Notes: generated by a model not told the origin, from the letters alone. Counted from the stretch's first letter, positions 26,401 to 35,878 are shown. The stretch is 64,000 nucleotides of DNA from Microbulbifer guangxiensis (GCF_021729075.1 NZ_JAJSAQ010000007.1:1-64000), one strand, 5' to 3'. A program made the numbers and translations.

Positions 26401-26771
26401 CCATCATGGTCGTGGATGACTCGGTGACGGTGCGCAAGGTGACGACACGTTTCCTGGAGCGGGAGGGTTATATTGCCATTACCGCCAAGGATGGCCAGGA
26501 TGCGGTCATCCAGCTGCAGGATGTGAAGCCCGACCTGATCCTGCTGGATATCGAGATGCCGCGCATGGATGGCTTTGAGGTGGCGCGGCACATTCGCTCC
26601 AGCAGCAGCCTGCGGGATATCCCGATCGTGATGATTACCTCGCGAACGGGTAAAAAGCACAGGGACCACGCCCTGTCGCTCGGGGTAAACCAGTATCTGG
26701 GTAAGCCCTACCAGGAGGAAGTCCTGCTGGCAGCCATCCACGAGCACCTGCCCGAACCGGTGGAGCACTAA
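20469..26771 (+). CDS. chpA: ChpA, multi-Hpt hybrid histidine kinase of the Pil-Chp system
   Basis: 2100 residues, the largest gene in the window. N-terminal helical modules include an atypical Hpt-like site (HQVHGS, His51). Three canonical Hpt sites follow: FHTLKGSGRM (His699), LHTLKGSAHM (His852) and LHTFKGGARM (His1309), separated by acidic, low-complexity linkers. Then come the CheA dimerisation helix pair (about 1490-1610), the ATPase domain (N-box HMLRNAVDHGIE near 1675; GRGVGLDVVSAEI), a CheW domain (about 1800-1940) and a receiver (acceptor Asp2027 in LILLDIEMPRMDG). It phosphorylates PilG/PilH. The start is GTG with TGAGGA upstream. P. aeruginosa ChpA is larger, with six Hpt domains. 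Confidence 0.95.
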   Translation: MSHDNPNFQALDWLTGEINETLAQARQHLEHFAADADADTGLLQSCLTLIHQVHGSLHMAELTGAAMLAEEMEQLVQALASGGVENSEETREFLMRALLELPLYLEKVSFQRRDNPVLLLPLLNDLRAVRRERLITEGALFAPDLSPLDLASGKRQPIIADSSRLQELLGKLRKMYHVAAAGLIRDVNSGDNLAYLKKVSEKMALLYSGSVRQPLWQILGGIFEGIESHHLSVMPALRQLLRRVDVEFRLLQGRGATVLDARLDPDLVRNLLFYVYLSGPNGPQRESLYRAFALDRAVPGTPRPDTGDALAMGPEALGTAIVALREELRTLREGLEPEMAGSERSPLSESAAVAKRIADTLGVLGLEAQRTRARSVYESLRDASRTEDPEELLMEAAGELVQLDSALQSAFSRNKADDNAQPLMGDATESVLREARAGLEQVKEAVVEYIASHWDAGYLQQVPERLQEVCGGLDMVGYRRAGEIVSACRRYISEQLISAAAQPDWKLLDTLADAITSVEYYLERRAEGIEDADMLLALAEDSVATLGFAVSGVEDPVLTSTDAAFEKNTDQAEEDDALDGFELELETAADTDSDSGEESSWFAAGSPSESGEPEQAQQGNQGQPAAPGGAAPSESAPATGVLADTSSEDADESLIDDEIIEIFLEEATEVLETIAEYFPRWAANFSDEEALVEFRRGFHTLKGSGRMVEAADIGELAWAVENMLNRIIDETVKPQQAHASLVDQVRQKLPSMIEAFRKREADPDPTLTSRLEGWAQQLSRGEIPSELDGESTVSAQEAASEREAADEHDQLWEIFAQEAETHLAVVAEFLDEMRQCAPIYGVPSDPLHRALHTLKGSAHMAEVKPVAQLIAPLERFAKELRTYQVAIDEDVFELISDGADYVRTALEQIRSGQELQIDRTEQYLARVAELQERAVGHLIREREANEPRAVDPQLLAVIMADGMKVLLDADQMLGQWRANPEDTALLHPVAEELQVLQEAANRAQLPTLAELSQLLLAVYRKVIEGSLEAEPALWASLEQGHNELLDLVDAVAAAQDLPEVSEAVEEALRYLVQGEGTAVDDDDFDLAELGIDSADLPTTGDSGRWSEAGDPEQQEHPEAAGRDDDLLDGLSILGDMGNSVAPADDSGVNTEGDLAGLEETPFDDLSFDDLLSAEAASEDDRSELPPLTDIGAPASPGSDDQCAPPPAAETEVSGEASRQALDELDDWDDLLVESEGATADRSGDTPSVTRDSGTESELGALLAEIDPDVVDVFMEEASDLVDELEELIQGWEQAPSDSSLAEALKRVLHTFKGGARMAGLMGLGEVAHRFETVIEGMQGRAEPSAEFFADAHAIYDRLAGGVETVRAWMKGEEQEAFGLLLSASWADGQLSEHADPVDYGIDVPETESERAGSASRTPVAEEAEAESSGDRNPLEPESRGSDQPAPASGELLPSSRGNNILPFVRKDGRVQQREANTPNRGQPQEMVRVAAELLEELVNLAGETSISRGRLEEQVSEFGLALDEMDMTLQRLNEQLRRLDLETEAQILFRQEQLAEKDDDFDPLEMDRYSSIQQLSRSLMESTSDLLELRATLGNKTRDTETLLLQQSRVNTELQEGLMRSRMVPFSRLVPRLRRIVRQVSAELGKQVELVFSNVEGELDRSMLERMVAPLEHMLRNAVDHGIEMPAERTASGKPEKGRITVALEREGSEVVLTISDDGGGINLMKVRQRAVDSGLMRPDAELSNNEILQFILQAGFSTAEKVTQISGRGVGLDVVSAEIKQIGGSVHINSQLGSGTEFVVRLPFTVSVNRALMVRIGEDLFAMPLNTIEGIVRLSPFELEHYYRSAEARFEYAGEPYQVSYFGALLQSEAQPKLSVEDTQLPVLLVRSEGHAMALQVDAILGSREIVVKSLGPQFASVQGVSGATVTGDGTVVVILDAHALLRRQAAQLARPEVPALTLEPEPPAPKVVPPEERQQTIMVVDDSVTVRKVTTRFLEREGYIAITAKDGQDAVIQLQDVKPDLILLDIEMPRMDGFEVARHIRSSSSLRDIPIVMITSRTGKKHRDHALSLGVNQYLGKPYQEEVLLAAIHEHLPEPVEH

Positions 26772-26796
26772 TGGTGAACAGAGAGGGAGAGTGGCG

Positions 26797-27279
26797 ATGA
26801 GTGGAGTACAAGCGCTGCCAGTGGATATGCCCCAGGAGGTCAGTAGCCTGTTCCTGCCGCTGGCCGACGGCCAGTTACTGGTGCCTGTGGACACCCTGTC
26901 TGAGGTGATTGCCATGCAGACTCCGGTCGCTGCGTACGACGCGCCCGACTGGTATCTCGGCGAACTGAACTGGCGTGAACAGCGGCTACCGTTGATTTCG
27001 TTCGAGGTGTTACGTGGTGGCGCCCTGGCGGCATCGGGGAGTAACGGGCGCATCGCGGTGCTCAACAGCGGCAACGCCGACGGCGACCTTCCGTTCCTGG
27101 CGCTGGTATTGCAGGGGACACCGCGACTGGTGCGGGTGACACCTCAGGAGCTGGCCGGCCGCGACAAGCCTTGCCAGGGTGGCGAGCTGATGCATGTGGC
27201 GATTTCCGGCGAGGAAGCGGTGATTCCCGACCTTGAGGCGCTGGAAAGCGCCTGCCTCGAGTACCGCAAGAGCCGTTAG
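26797..27279 (+). CDS. chpC: CheW-like adaptor ChpC
   Basis: 160 residues, one CheW-type domain: VSSLFLPLADGQLLVPVDTL, WYLGELNWREQRLPLISFEV, and a C-terminal half with HVAISGEEAVIPDLEALE. It would link ChpA to a receptor. It follows chpA by 25 bp. A GTG six bases earlier is possible; the ATG at 26797 is favoured by GGGAGA a few bases upstream. In Pseudomonas chpB lies between chpA and chpC; here it does not. Confidence 0.87.
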   Translation: MSGVQALPVDMPQEVSSLFLPLADGQLLVPVDTLSEVIAMQTPVAAYDAPDWYLGELNWREQRLPLISFEVLRGGALAASGSNGRIAVLNSGNADGDLPFLALVLQGTPRLVRVTPQELAGRDKPCQGGELMHVAISGEEAVIPDLEALESACLEYRKSR

Positions 27280-27361
27280 TACGGCAGCCGGGAAAAGGCC
27301 ATGCGGGTCGCAGGGTTGCGGCCCATGAAGAAACGGCGGCCAGGGAACTGGCTTGAAATGA

Positions 27362-27388
27362 AAACGGGGCCAGAGGCCCCGTTTTTTT
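27362..27388. terminator. Bidirectional terminator between chpC and mrcA
   Basis: The perfect stem ACGGGGCC / GGCCCCGT with loop AGA is flanked by A4 on the left and T7 on the right. It can end the Pil-Chp transcript and also the convergent mrcA transcript. Confidence 0.92.
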
Positions 27389-27413
27389 GTTCAGAAGGTT
27401 TGTGGACCGCCTG

Positions 27414-30071
27414 TCAGAACAGCTCTTCGGGAAGAGATTCCCGCTCCTGGCCGGGCGCTTCATCGCCCGGGTTGCCGTCGTTGGAGTACACCGGCGCAAT
27501 GGAGCGGTAACTCTCGCGACCTGGCACCCGATCCGCACGGAATATCTCGAACATGCCGCCGCCGGAGGTGCGCATGCCGGTATTCGGATTGATGCGCACG
27601 GTGACGATGTTATCCGGCTGGGGCAGGTGGCGTTCCGGCAGGCCTTCCAGTGCCGCGCTCATGAAATCGATCCAGATTGGCAGGGCTGCTGAGCCACCGT
27701 ATTCGTTTTTGCCGAGTTCGCTGTTGGAGTCAAAGCCTACCCAGGTGCTGGTGGCAAGATGGGGGCTGTACCCGGAGAACCAGGCATCCCGCGGGCCGTT
27801 GGTAGTACCGGTCTTGCCGGCGATGTCGCCACGCTTCATCACCAGCGCCTTCTTGCCGGTACCCTTCTTGATCACGTCTTTCAGCATGGAGTCCATGATG
27901 TAGCTCGTCTCCGGGGACATGACCCGTGGGGCGCGGGGGCGTGCCTGCTCGCTGGACTCGCTGTATACCGGGTTCACTTGCAGGGTGCGCAGGTCGATCG
28001 GCTCCTCGCTGGGCTCGATGGCCGCGGCCTCCATCTGCAGTTCCTCGAGGTCAAGCGGCTCCCGCTGCAGCTCCTCACTGCCTGGTTCGGGGCAATCCCG
28101 GCAGACTGTGAGCGGCAGGGCCTGATAGACCGCGTCGCCATTGACGTCGAGCACCCGATCCACGAGGTAGGGCTCTACCCGGTATCCGCCGTTGGCAAAG
28201 GCGGCATAGCCGCGCGCCATTTCGACCGGTGTGAGCGCGGAGCTGCCGAGGGCGATGGTCAGGTTGCGGGCCAGCTTGCTGCGCTCGAAACCGAAACGCT
28301 CCACGAAGCCGAGGGCGTTATCGATGCCGAGCGCCTGGAGCAGTCGGATAGAGACCATGTTGCGGGAGCGGTACAGCGCCTTGCGCAGGCGTGTCGGGCC
28401 GAGGAAGTCGCCGCCGTCATTTTCCGGCCGCCATACATCCTGCAGGTTGGCCTGCTCAAAAATGATTGGCGCGTCATTGATCATGCTGGCTGCGGTATAG
28501 CCGCGCTCGATGGCGGCGGCATAGATAAACGGCTTGAAGCTGGAGCCGGGCTGGCGCGCGGCCTGGGTGGCGCGATTGAAGTGGCTCTGGTGGAAGTCAT
28601 AGCCGCCCACAAGGGCGCGGATGGCGCCATCTTCGGGTGCCAGAGAGACCAGTGTGCCCTGGGCAGCCGGTACCTGTGCCAGGTGCCATTCCTCGCGAAC
28701 CTCGGGCTCGTCGAGTGGGCTGGCGGGGTCGCCGGGATCGGCAAACGGGTCAGATCCCTGCCGGTTTTGCTCCCCGTCCGTGTTGTCGGCGACCTCGGTC
28801 GCAGACGCGGTATCCACCTGCACTTTGCGCACGCGGATGACGTCCCCGGGGGCAAACATCTCCTCGGCGGACTGCAGGCGCGGGCCGCGGGCGTTCTCTG
28901 ACAGGAACGGACGGATGCTGTCGAGCCCGTTTTCCCACAGCACCTCGACTACGCGTCGATCGCGGAGCTGGACCAGCAACCGCTTGGGTTCTACCGCGGT
29001 GACCACAGCCGGCTCGAGGCCGCCGAGGATGGGGATTTCATGCAGGAGGTCGACCAGCTGGTCGCTGTCATGCAGCAGCTCGGGATCCAGGCGTTGCTCA
29101 GGGCCCCGGTATCCGTGCCGGCCATCGTAGGTCTCGAGCCCGCGCTGCAGGGCTTCCTGGGCGGCCTGCTGGAGGCGGCTGTCGACGGTGGTAATGACCT
29201 GATAGCCGTCGGTGTAAGCACTGTCCCCGAACAGTTCCACCGCTTCCTTGCGGGCCATCTCGGCAATGTAAGGGGCTTCCATGTCCAGGTCGCGTGGGTG
29301 GAGGCGGGCAGTCACCGGGGCGGTGATGGCGTTTTGGTGGTCCGCCTGGCTGATATAGCCCAGATCCAGCATGCGGCGCAGGATCCAGTTGCGCCGTACC
29401 AGCGCCCGGGACGGGTTTGCGACCGGGTTGTAGGTGGAGGGCGCTTTCGGCAGGCCTGCCATCATGGCCCATTGGGCCAGGTTGAGCTCATTGATATCAC
29501 GGCCGTAATACACGTGTGCCGCGGCCTGGAAGCCGTAGGCACGGTTGCCGAGGAAAATCTTGTTGATGTAGAGCTCGAGAATTTCGTCCTTGCTCAGCTC
29601 CTGTTCGATCTGCAGGGACAGGAGGATCTCATTGAACTTGCGCACGAAGCGCTGTTCGCGGCTGAGGAAGAAGTTCCGGGCCACCTGCATGGTCAGGGTA
29701 CTGCCGCCGGACTGGATAGAGCCCGTCTGGGCCAGCTGGGTCACGGCCCGCATCAGGCCCTTGATGGATACGCCGCGATGGGAGTAAAAGCCGTCATCCT
29801 CTGCCGCCAGAATGGCCTTGACGAACAGCTCCGGAGTCTGTTCGATACCGATGGGGTTGCGGCGCTTCTCGCCGAACTCACCGATCAGCTTGAGATCCCG
29901 TGAATACACGCGCAGCGGGGTCTGCAGGCGGATATCACGCAGGCTCTCCACAGAGGGCAGGCCGGGTTTGAGGTACAGGTAGATGCTGGCAAAGGCCATG
30001 GCTGCGCCGGACGCCCCTGCCAGGGCGAGCCATAACAGCGATAGCAGGCGATTGCGGGCTTTTTCGGACAT
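27414..30071 (-). CDS. mrcA: Penicillin-binding protein 1A (bifunctional peptidoglycan synthase)
   Basis: 885 residues. An N-terminal membrane anchor (about 10-32) precedes the glycosyltransferase domain (family 51) with AAEDDGFYSHRGVSIKGL and GGSTLTMQVARNFFL. An OB-like insert follows, then the transpeptidase domain with the catalytic SSFK (Ser510), SRN (in YRSRNMVSIRLL) and KTGTTN. It polymerises and cross-links peptidoglycan at the periplasmic face. Divergent from pilM, the order found in Pseudomonas (ponA). Confidence 0.97.
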   Translation of the reverse strand: MSEKARNRLLSLLWLALAGASGAAMAFASIYLYLKPGLPSVESLRDIRLQTPLRVYSRDLKLIGEFGEKRRNPIGIEQTPELFVKAILAAEDDGFYSHRGVSIKGLMRAVTQLAQTGSIQSGGSTLTMQVARNFFLSREQRFVRKFNEILLSLQIEQELSKDEILELYINKIFLGNRAYGFQAAAHVYYGRDINELNLAQWAMMAGLPKAPSTYNPVANPSRALVRRNWILRRMLDLGYISQADHQNAITAPVTARLHPRDLDMEAPYIAEMARKEAVELFGDSAYTDGYQVITTVDSRLQQAAQEALQRGLETYDGRHGYRGPEQRLDPELLHDSDQLVDLLHEIPILGGLEPAVVTAVEPKRLLVQLRDRRVVEVLWENGLDSIRPFLSENARGPRLQSAEEMFAPGDVIRVRKVQVDTASATEVADNTDGEQNRQGSDPFADPGDPASPLDEPEVREEWHLAQVPAAQGTLVSLAPEDGAIRALVGGYDFHQSHFNRATQAARQPGSSFKPFIYAAAIERGYTAASMINDAPIIFEQANLQDVWRPENDGGDFLGPTRLRKALYRSRNMVSIRLLQALGIDNALGFVERFGFERSKLARNLTIALGSSALTPVEMARGYAAFANGGYRVEPYLVDRVLDVNGDAVYQALPLTVCRDCPEPGSEELQREPLDLEELQMEAAAIEPSEEPIDLRTLQVNPVYSESSEQARPRAPRVMSPETSYIMDSMLKDVIKKGTGKKALVMKRGDIAGKTGTTNGPRDAWFSGYSPHLATSTWVGFDSNSELGKNEYGGSAALPIWIDFMSAALEGLPERHLPQPDNIVTVRINPNTGMRTSGGGMFEIFRADRVPGRESYRSIAPVYSNDGNPGDEAPGQERESLPEELF

Positions 30072-30156
30072 GTAATCGTGCTTCTGGTTTACGTCTGAAT
30101 CAGATCGGGTGAATAATTATACGAATATTGTGCGCTGATACCTATGCAATTGCCGG

Positions 30157-30184
30157 TTGCAGCTGTAATTTAAAGTGCTATAAC
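30157..30184 (+). promoter_or_regulatory. Likely sigma-70 promoter of pilMNOPQ
   Basis: TTGCAG (30157-30162) and TATAAC (30179-30184) are separated by 16 bp, 37 bp before the pilM start. The position and quality fit a housekeeping promoter. Confidence 0.65.
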
Positions 30185-30199
30185 ATCAAATCTTCATAA

Positions 30200-31297
<1,098 letters not shown>

Positions 31298-31300
31298 CCA

Positions 31301-31891
31301 ATGGCCAAGATCAACCTATTACCTTGGCGCCAGGAATATCGCGCGCAGAAGCAGAAAGAGTTCCAGCAGGTTGCAGCGCTGGTGGTGATTGCCACCGGCG
31401 TTGCCGTGTTTCTGTGGATGAAGACCGTCGACGGCCAGATTGCCAACCAGAATGAGCGCAACCGGTTGCTGCAGACCGAGATTACCGCCCTCGAAAAGCA
31501 GGTGCGGGAAATTCAGGACCTGAAAAAGCGTCGCCAGCAGCTGATTGATCGCATGCGCGTGATTCAGGAGCTGCAGGGCAACCGCCCGCTGGCAGTCCGC
31601 TACTTCGACGAAATGGTGCATGCTGCCCCCGAGGGTCTCTGGCTGACCGGCCTCAAGCGTGCCGGCAAGACAGTGGAAATCACGGGTGTGGCCGAGTCGA
31701 ACAACCGGGTCTCTTCCTTCATGCGTAACCTGGACCAGTCAGAGTGGTATGAATCCCCGAACCTGACCGGGGTCACTGCCAAGCCCGAGTTTGGCGAGCA
31801 GGCCAGTGCCTTTCAGATGACCGTGACAGTCAGCGGTCGAAAGAAACAAGAAGACGAAGAACAACAAGAACTAGCGACTACCGCTAATTAA
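31301..31891 (+). CDS. pilN: PilN, inner-membrane pilus alignment protein
   Basis: 196 residues. The cytoplasmic start INLLPWRQEYRAQKQKEF carries the PilM-binding INLLPWR motif. One membrane segment (about 22-42) is followed by a coiled coil and a periplasmic ferredoxin-like domain. It pairs with PilO. The C-terminal tail is glutamate/glutamine-rich. Confidence 0.96.
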   Translation: MAKINLLPWRQEYRAQKQKEFQQVAALVVIATGVAVFLWMKTVDGQIANQNERNRLLQTEITALEKQVREIQDLKKRRQQLIDRMRVIQELQGNRPLAVRYFDEMVHAAPEGLWLTGLKRAGKTVEITGVAESNNRVSSFMRNLDQSEWYESPNLTGVTAKPEFGEQASAFQMTVTVSGRKKQEDEEQQELATTAN

Positions 31892-31903
31892 AGGGTCCGT
31901 GCC

Positions 31904-32524
31904 ATGGCGTTGGAGGATACGCTCAAGAAGCTGAATCAGCTCGATATCAACGATATCGACTTTTCACGCGTGGGTGTCTGGCCGCTGGCCGGGCGTATTG
32001 CATTACTGTTGATCATTTCCCTGGTGCTGGTCGGCGGAGGCTACTACTTCCTGATCAGCGACCGCTATCAGCAACTGGAATTTGCAGCCAACAAGGAAAG
32101 GGAGCTTTTCACCAAGTTTGAAAAGAAATCCTTTGAGGCCGCGAACCTGGATGCCTACCGCGACCAGCTGGCCGAGATGGAGGAAACCTTTGGTGCCCTG
32201 CTGAAACAGCTGCCGAAGGATACGGAAGTGCCCGGCCTGCTGGAGGATATCGACGAGTACGGTCGCGGCAGTGGCCTGACGATCCAGAAGATCGCCCTGG
32301 AAGAGGAGCAGGTCGGAGAGTTTTACGTGGAGTTGCCGATCCGTATCGAGGTTCAGGGTGGCTACCACGAGTTTGGTGCTTTCGTCAGCGGCATCGCCGG
32401 TATGCCCCGTATCGTCACCCTGCACGATTTCACCATCGATACCAGCAAGAACGGCGGTGCACTGCTCAATATGGTCATCAATGCCAAGACCTACCGCTAT
32501 AAAGAGCAGGGAGAAGAGGGATGA
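31904..32524 (+). CDS. pilO: PilO, inner-membrane pilus alignment protein
   Basis: 206 residues. It has a short cytoplasmic start, one membrane segment (about 29-50: IALLLIISLVLVGGGYYFLI), a coiled coil and a periplasmic ferredoxin-like domain. It forms heterodimers with PilN and contacts PilP. Its stop overlaps the pilP start by four bases (ATGA). Confidence 0.96.
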   Translation: MALEDTLKKLNQLDINDIDFSRVGVWPLAGRIALLLIISLVLVGGGYYFLISDRYQQLEFAANKERELFTKFEKKSFEAANLDAYRDQLAEMEETFGALLKQLPKDTEVPGLLEDIDEYGRGSGLTIQKIALEEEQVGEFYVELPIRIEVQGGYHEFGAFVSGIAGMPRIVTLHDFTIDTSKNGGALLNMVINAKTYRYKEQGEEG

Positions 32525-33051
32525 TCAAACATTTTGCTCTCGCGCTCACTGCACTGGCCGTGACCGGATGCAGTCTCGACGCCAGCCACAGCGATCTGCG
32601 CCAGAAAATGGCGGCCGTCAAGGCCAAGCCGAAGGGGCAGATCGAGCCGATTCCCACGTTTACGCCTTACAGCCCTTACGTATACGGCGCGGCTGCCGAG
32701 CGCAGCCCGTTCACCCGTCCGGTGCTGGACTCTGAGCAGCGATTGGTGGGGCGGCGTCTCGATGTGGCACCGGACACCGACCGTCGCAAGGAACTGCTGG
32801 AACGTTTCAATTTCGATGCGCTCTCCATGGTGGGCACGCTGTCACGCAGCGGCCAGATCTGGGCGCTGGTTGACGATGGTGAGGGGGGAATTCACCGGAT
32901 CACTGTCGGCAATTATCTGGGCAAGAACCACGGTCGCGTGGTGAGCGCCTCTCCTGGGCAGGTAGATGTACTGGAAATTGTACCGGATGGCACCGGCGGC
33001 TGGATTGAGCGGCCGCGGGCGCTGACTTTGGAAGAGAAGGACAACCAATAA
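32521..33051 (+). CDS. pilP: PilP, lipoprotein of the pilus alignment complex
   Basis: 176 residues. The signal peptide ends in the lipobox AVTGC (cysteine at about 17), so it is anchored in the inner membrane. A disordered stretch leads to a C-terminal beta domain (about 95-165: LSMVGTLSRSGQIWALVDDG) that binds the N0 domain of PilQ. The stop shares one base with the pilQ ATG. Confidence 0.96.
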   Translation: MIKHFALALTALAVTGCSLDASHSDLRQKMAAVKAKPKGQIEPIPTFTPYSPYVYGAAAERSPFTRPVLDSEQRLVGRRLDVAPDTDRRKELLERFNFDALSMVGTLSRSGQIWALVDDGEGGIHRITVGNYLGKNHGRVVSASPGQVDVLEIVPDGTGGWIERPRALTLEEKDNQ

Positions 33052-35264
33052 TGATGAACAAGCAACTCGCCAAAGTATTGGCCGCCGGGAAGGTGTTGTT
33101 GCTGGCTCTGGCATTGACGCCCGCTGTATCTCAGGCTCAGGTCAATCAGCTCAACGATATTCAGTTTTCTGAACTGCCGGGCAATCGCGTCCAGCTGCGC
33201 CTGAGCTTCAGTGATGTGCCGCCGGAACCCACCGGTTACACCATCGAACAGCCGGCTCGGATCGTGATGGACTTTGCCGGGGTGGAGAGTTCGCTGCCGC
33301 AGAAGAAATACTCACTCGGCATCGGTGGCGCCCGCAGCGCCGTGGTGGTCTCCAGCGAAGATCGCACCCGCCTGATCGTCAACCTGGACCAGCTGCCGGT
33401 TTACACCAGCGAGCGCCAGGGCAACCAGGTGGTGATGGAAATTGGTGCCGACTCCGCGACCACAGCCTCCGTGGCCGCAGCCCCGGCACAGCGGCCCGCG
33501 GATGAAGCGTTGAGCCTCGGTGGCCAGAGCCGCTTCCAGCCGGCTGACAACGTTGCCATCAGCAATATCGATTTCCGCCGCGGTGAGGCCGGTGAAGGCA
33601 AGGTGATCGTCAGCCTGAGCGATCCTGCGGTCAATATCGATGTGGAGCGCACCAAGGGCCGCATCCTGCTCACATTCCTTGGTGCCAACCTGCCGGAATC
33701 CCTGCGCCAGCGCCTGGATGTAACCGACTTTGCGACTCCGGTGAAGTCCATCACCGTCGACTACGATGGTCGCAACACCGTCATTTCCGTCGATCCAGCC
33801 ACTGGTGATTACGACTACCTCGCCTATCAGGCCGACAACCAGTATGTACTGAGCGTCAAACCATTGTCTGTGGCCGAAGTGCGCGAGAAGCGCCAGGAGT
33901 TCCAGTTCAGTGGTGAAAAGCTGTCCCTGAACTTCCAGGACATCGAAGTGCGCTCTGTACTGCAGCTGATTGCCGACTTTACCGACCTGAACCTGGTAGC
34001 CAGTGACACCGTGCAGGGGCGGATCACTTTGCGTCTCGACGGTGTGCCGTGGGATCAGGCGCTGGAACTGATCCTCAAGGCCAAGGGCCTGGACAAGCGC
34101 CAGCAAGGCAATGTCATCATGGTGGCTCCGGCGGCTGAGATCGCCGAGCGCGAGCGCCAGGAGCTGGAAGCGCGCAAACAGCTAGAAGAGCTATCACCAT
34201 TAAGAACTGAGTTCATTCAGGTGCGGTACGCGGATGCTCGCGAACTGTTCACTCTTTTCCAGGGTGAGATGCGAGGCCAGGGTGCTGGCGGATTTAACCA
34301 GGGCAATTTTGCCGGCGGGCGGGACGATGCTGACCAGCGCAGTATTCTCTCACCTCGTGGTAGTGCGATCGTCGATGAGCGCACCAACACCATTATCCTC
34401 ACCGATACGGAAGAGAAGATTGCCCAGTTCCGCAGCCTGATTGCGGCGATCGATATCCCCGTGCGTCAGGTGATGATCGAGGCCCGAATCGTCAACGCGA
34501 ACACCGACTTCATGCGCGAGCTGGGTGTGCGCTGGGACTACACTGAAAGTCACAATATCGATGACGACAAGATTGGTATTGGCGGCGGCCGGCAGGCTGT
34601 AGATTTCCGCGATGGGGATGGTGCCATCCCCGATGTCAGTGCGCCCCAGTCCATTCATGACCCTCTGCTGGTGGATCTGGGGGTTACTAATCCGGCTGGC
34701 AGCATCGCCTATGCCATCCTGAAGGACAATTTCTTCCTCGGCCTGGAGCTCTCTGCCCTGGAAAATGTTGGCAAGGCCGAAATCGTCTCCCAGCCCAAGG
34801 TGGTGACCGGGGACAAGCAGGAAGCCAACATCGAATCCGGTGTCGAGATACCGTACCTGGAGGCGACCTCTTCCGGTGCCGCATCCGTGACTTTCCGCGA
34901 GGCGGTTCTGCAGCTGAATGTTACGCCGCAGATCACGCCGGACAACAACATCATCATGGACCTGGATATCAATCAGGACAGTGTCGGCGAGTTGTTTACC
35001 GACCTGGTCACTGGTTCGCAGATTCCTGCTATCAACATCAACTCACTGCAGACCAAGGTGCTGGTCGCCAATGGTGAAACCATTGTGCTGGGCGGTATCT
35101 TTGAGAGCCAGGCCATCGAGGGTGAGACCAAGGTGCCGCTGCTGGGTGACATCCCTTACCTGGGTAACCTGTTCAAGCAGACAATACGCAGTGACGACCG
35201 CCGTGAACTGCTGATCTTCATCACTCCGCGGATCATGGAAGACGACTACATCTACGCAAAGTGA
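33051..35264 (+). CDS. pilQ: PilQ, type IV pilus secretin
   Basis: 737 residues. After a signal peptide (to about 33, VSQAQ) come AMIN peptidoglycan-binding domains (about 35-260), the N0/STN domain (LSLNFQDIEVRSVLQLIADF), an N1 domain and the C-terminal secretin pore (about 480-735) ending in REILLIFITPRI-type sequence. PilQ forms the outer-membrane channel for the pilus. Either of two adjacent ATG codons could be the start. The stop overlaps aroK by four bases (GTGA). Confidence 0.97.
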   Translation: MMNKQLAKVLAAGKVLLLALALTPAVSQAQVNQLNDIQFSELPGNRVQLRLSFSDVPPEPTGYTIEQPARIVMDFAGVESSLPQKKYSLGIGGARSAVVVSSEDRTRLIVNLDQLPVYTSERQGNQVVMEIGADSATTASVAAAPAQRPADEALSLGGQSRFQPADNVAISNIDFRRGEAGEGKVIVSLSDPAVNIDVERTKGRILLTFLGANLPESLRQRLDVTDFATPVKSITVDYDGRNTVISVDPATGDYDYLAYQADNQYVLSVKPLSVAEVREKRQEFQFSGEKLSLNFQDIEVRSVLQLIADFTDLNLVASDTVQGRITLRLDGVPWDQALELILKAKGLDKRQQGNVIMVAPAAEIAERERQELEARKQLEELSPLRTEFIQVRYADARELFTLFQGEMRGQGAGGFNQGNFAGGRDDADQRSILSPRGSAIVDERTNTIILTDTEEKIAQFRSLIAAIDIPVRQVMIEARIVNANTDFMRELGVRWDYTESHNIDDDKIGIGGGRQAVDFRDGDGAIPDVSAPQSIHDPLLVDLGVTNPAGSIAYAILKDNFFLGLELSALENVGKAEIVSQPKVVTGDKQEANIESGVEIPYLEATSSGAASVTFREAVLQLNVTPQITPDNNIIMDLDINQDSVGELFTDLVTGSQIPAININSLQTKVLVANGETIVLGGIFESQAIEGETKVPLLGDIPYLGNLFKQTIRSDDRRELLIFITPRIMEDDYIYAK

Positions 35265-35788
35265 TCAGTCGTTCAATCTTTCTGGTCGGCCCCATGGGGG
35301 CCGGCAAGTCCACCATCGGCAAACTGCTGGCAGCCCAATTGAGGCTGCCTTTTGCCGATTCAGACAAGGTGCTGGAAGACAAGACCGGTGCGGATATCCC
35401 GTGGATATTCGATGTGGAGGGTGAGGCCGGGTTCCGGCGCCGCGAGAGTGACGTGTTACGCCAGCTCTGCGAAGGGCCGGTCCAGGTTGTTGCCACCGGT
35501 GGTGGCATCGTGTTGCGGGAAGAAAACCGGCGCCTGCTGCGCAAGCACGGACTCGTTGTCTACCTGCAGGCCAGTATTGACCAGCTAGTGGAGCGCACTG
35601 CCAAAAACAGCAATCGCCCACTGTTGCAGGTCCCAAATCCCCGCGCGCGGATCGTGGAGCTGGTTGAGGAGCGCGATCCCCTCTACCGGGAGGTGGCGGA
35701 TCTCGTCTGTGAGACGGACCACTGTACCCCCAAGCAGGCTGCCGTGCGTGTCGCCGAGCGCCTGACAGAGGCAGATGCGGCCCACTGA
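35261..35788 (+). CDS. aroK: Shikimate kinase
   Basis: 175 residues. The Walker A loop is VGPMGAGKSTIGKLLA, the shikimate-binding residues are in VVATGGGIVLREENR, and the lid is around EERDPLYREVAD. It makes shikimate 3-phosphate for aromatic amino acids. The start is GTG, overlapping the pilQ stop, so translation is probably coupled. Confidence 0.96.
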   Translation: MISRSIFLVGPMGAGKSTIGKLLAAQLRLPFADSDKVLEDKTGADIPWIFDVEGEAGFRRRESDVLRQLCEGPVQVVATGGGIVLREENRRLLRKHGLVVYLQASIDQLVERTAKNSNRPLLQVPNPRARIVELVEERDPLYREVADLVCETDHCTPKQAAVRVAERLTEADAAH

Positions 35789-35878
35789 GCGGTCCCCTGC
35801 CCCGAGGCGATACCCGGATTAGCCCCTCAGTGCCCAGCACACTGCATCCCGCCGAACGCATTAGCAATGGAGAATGTC

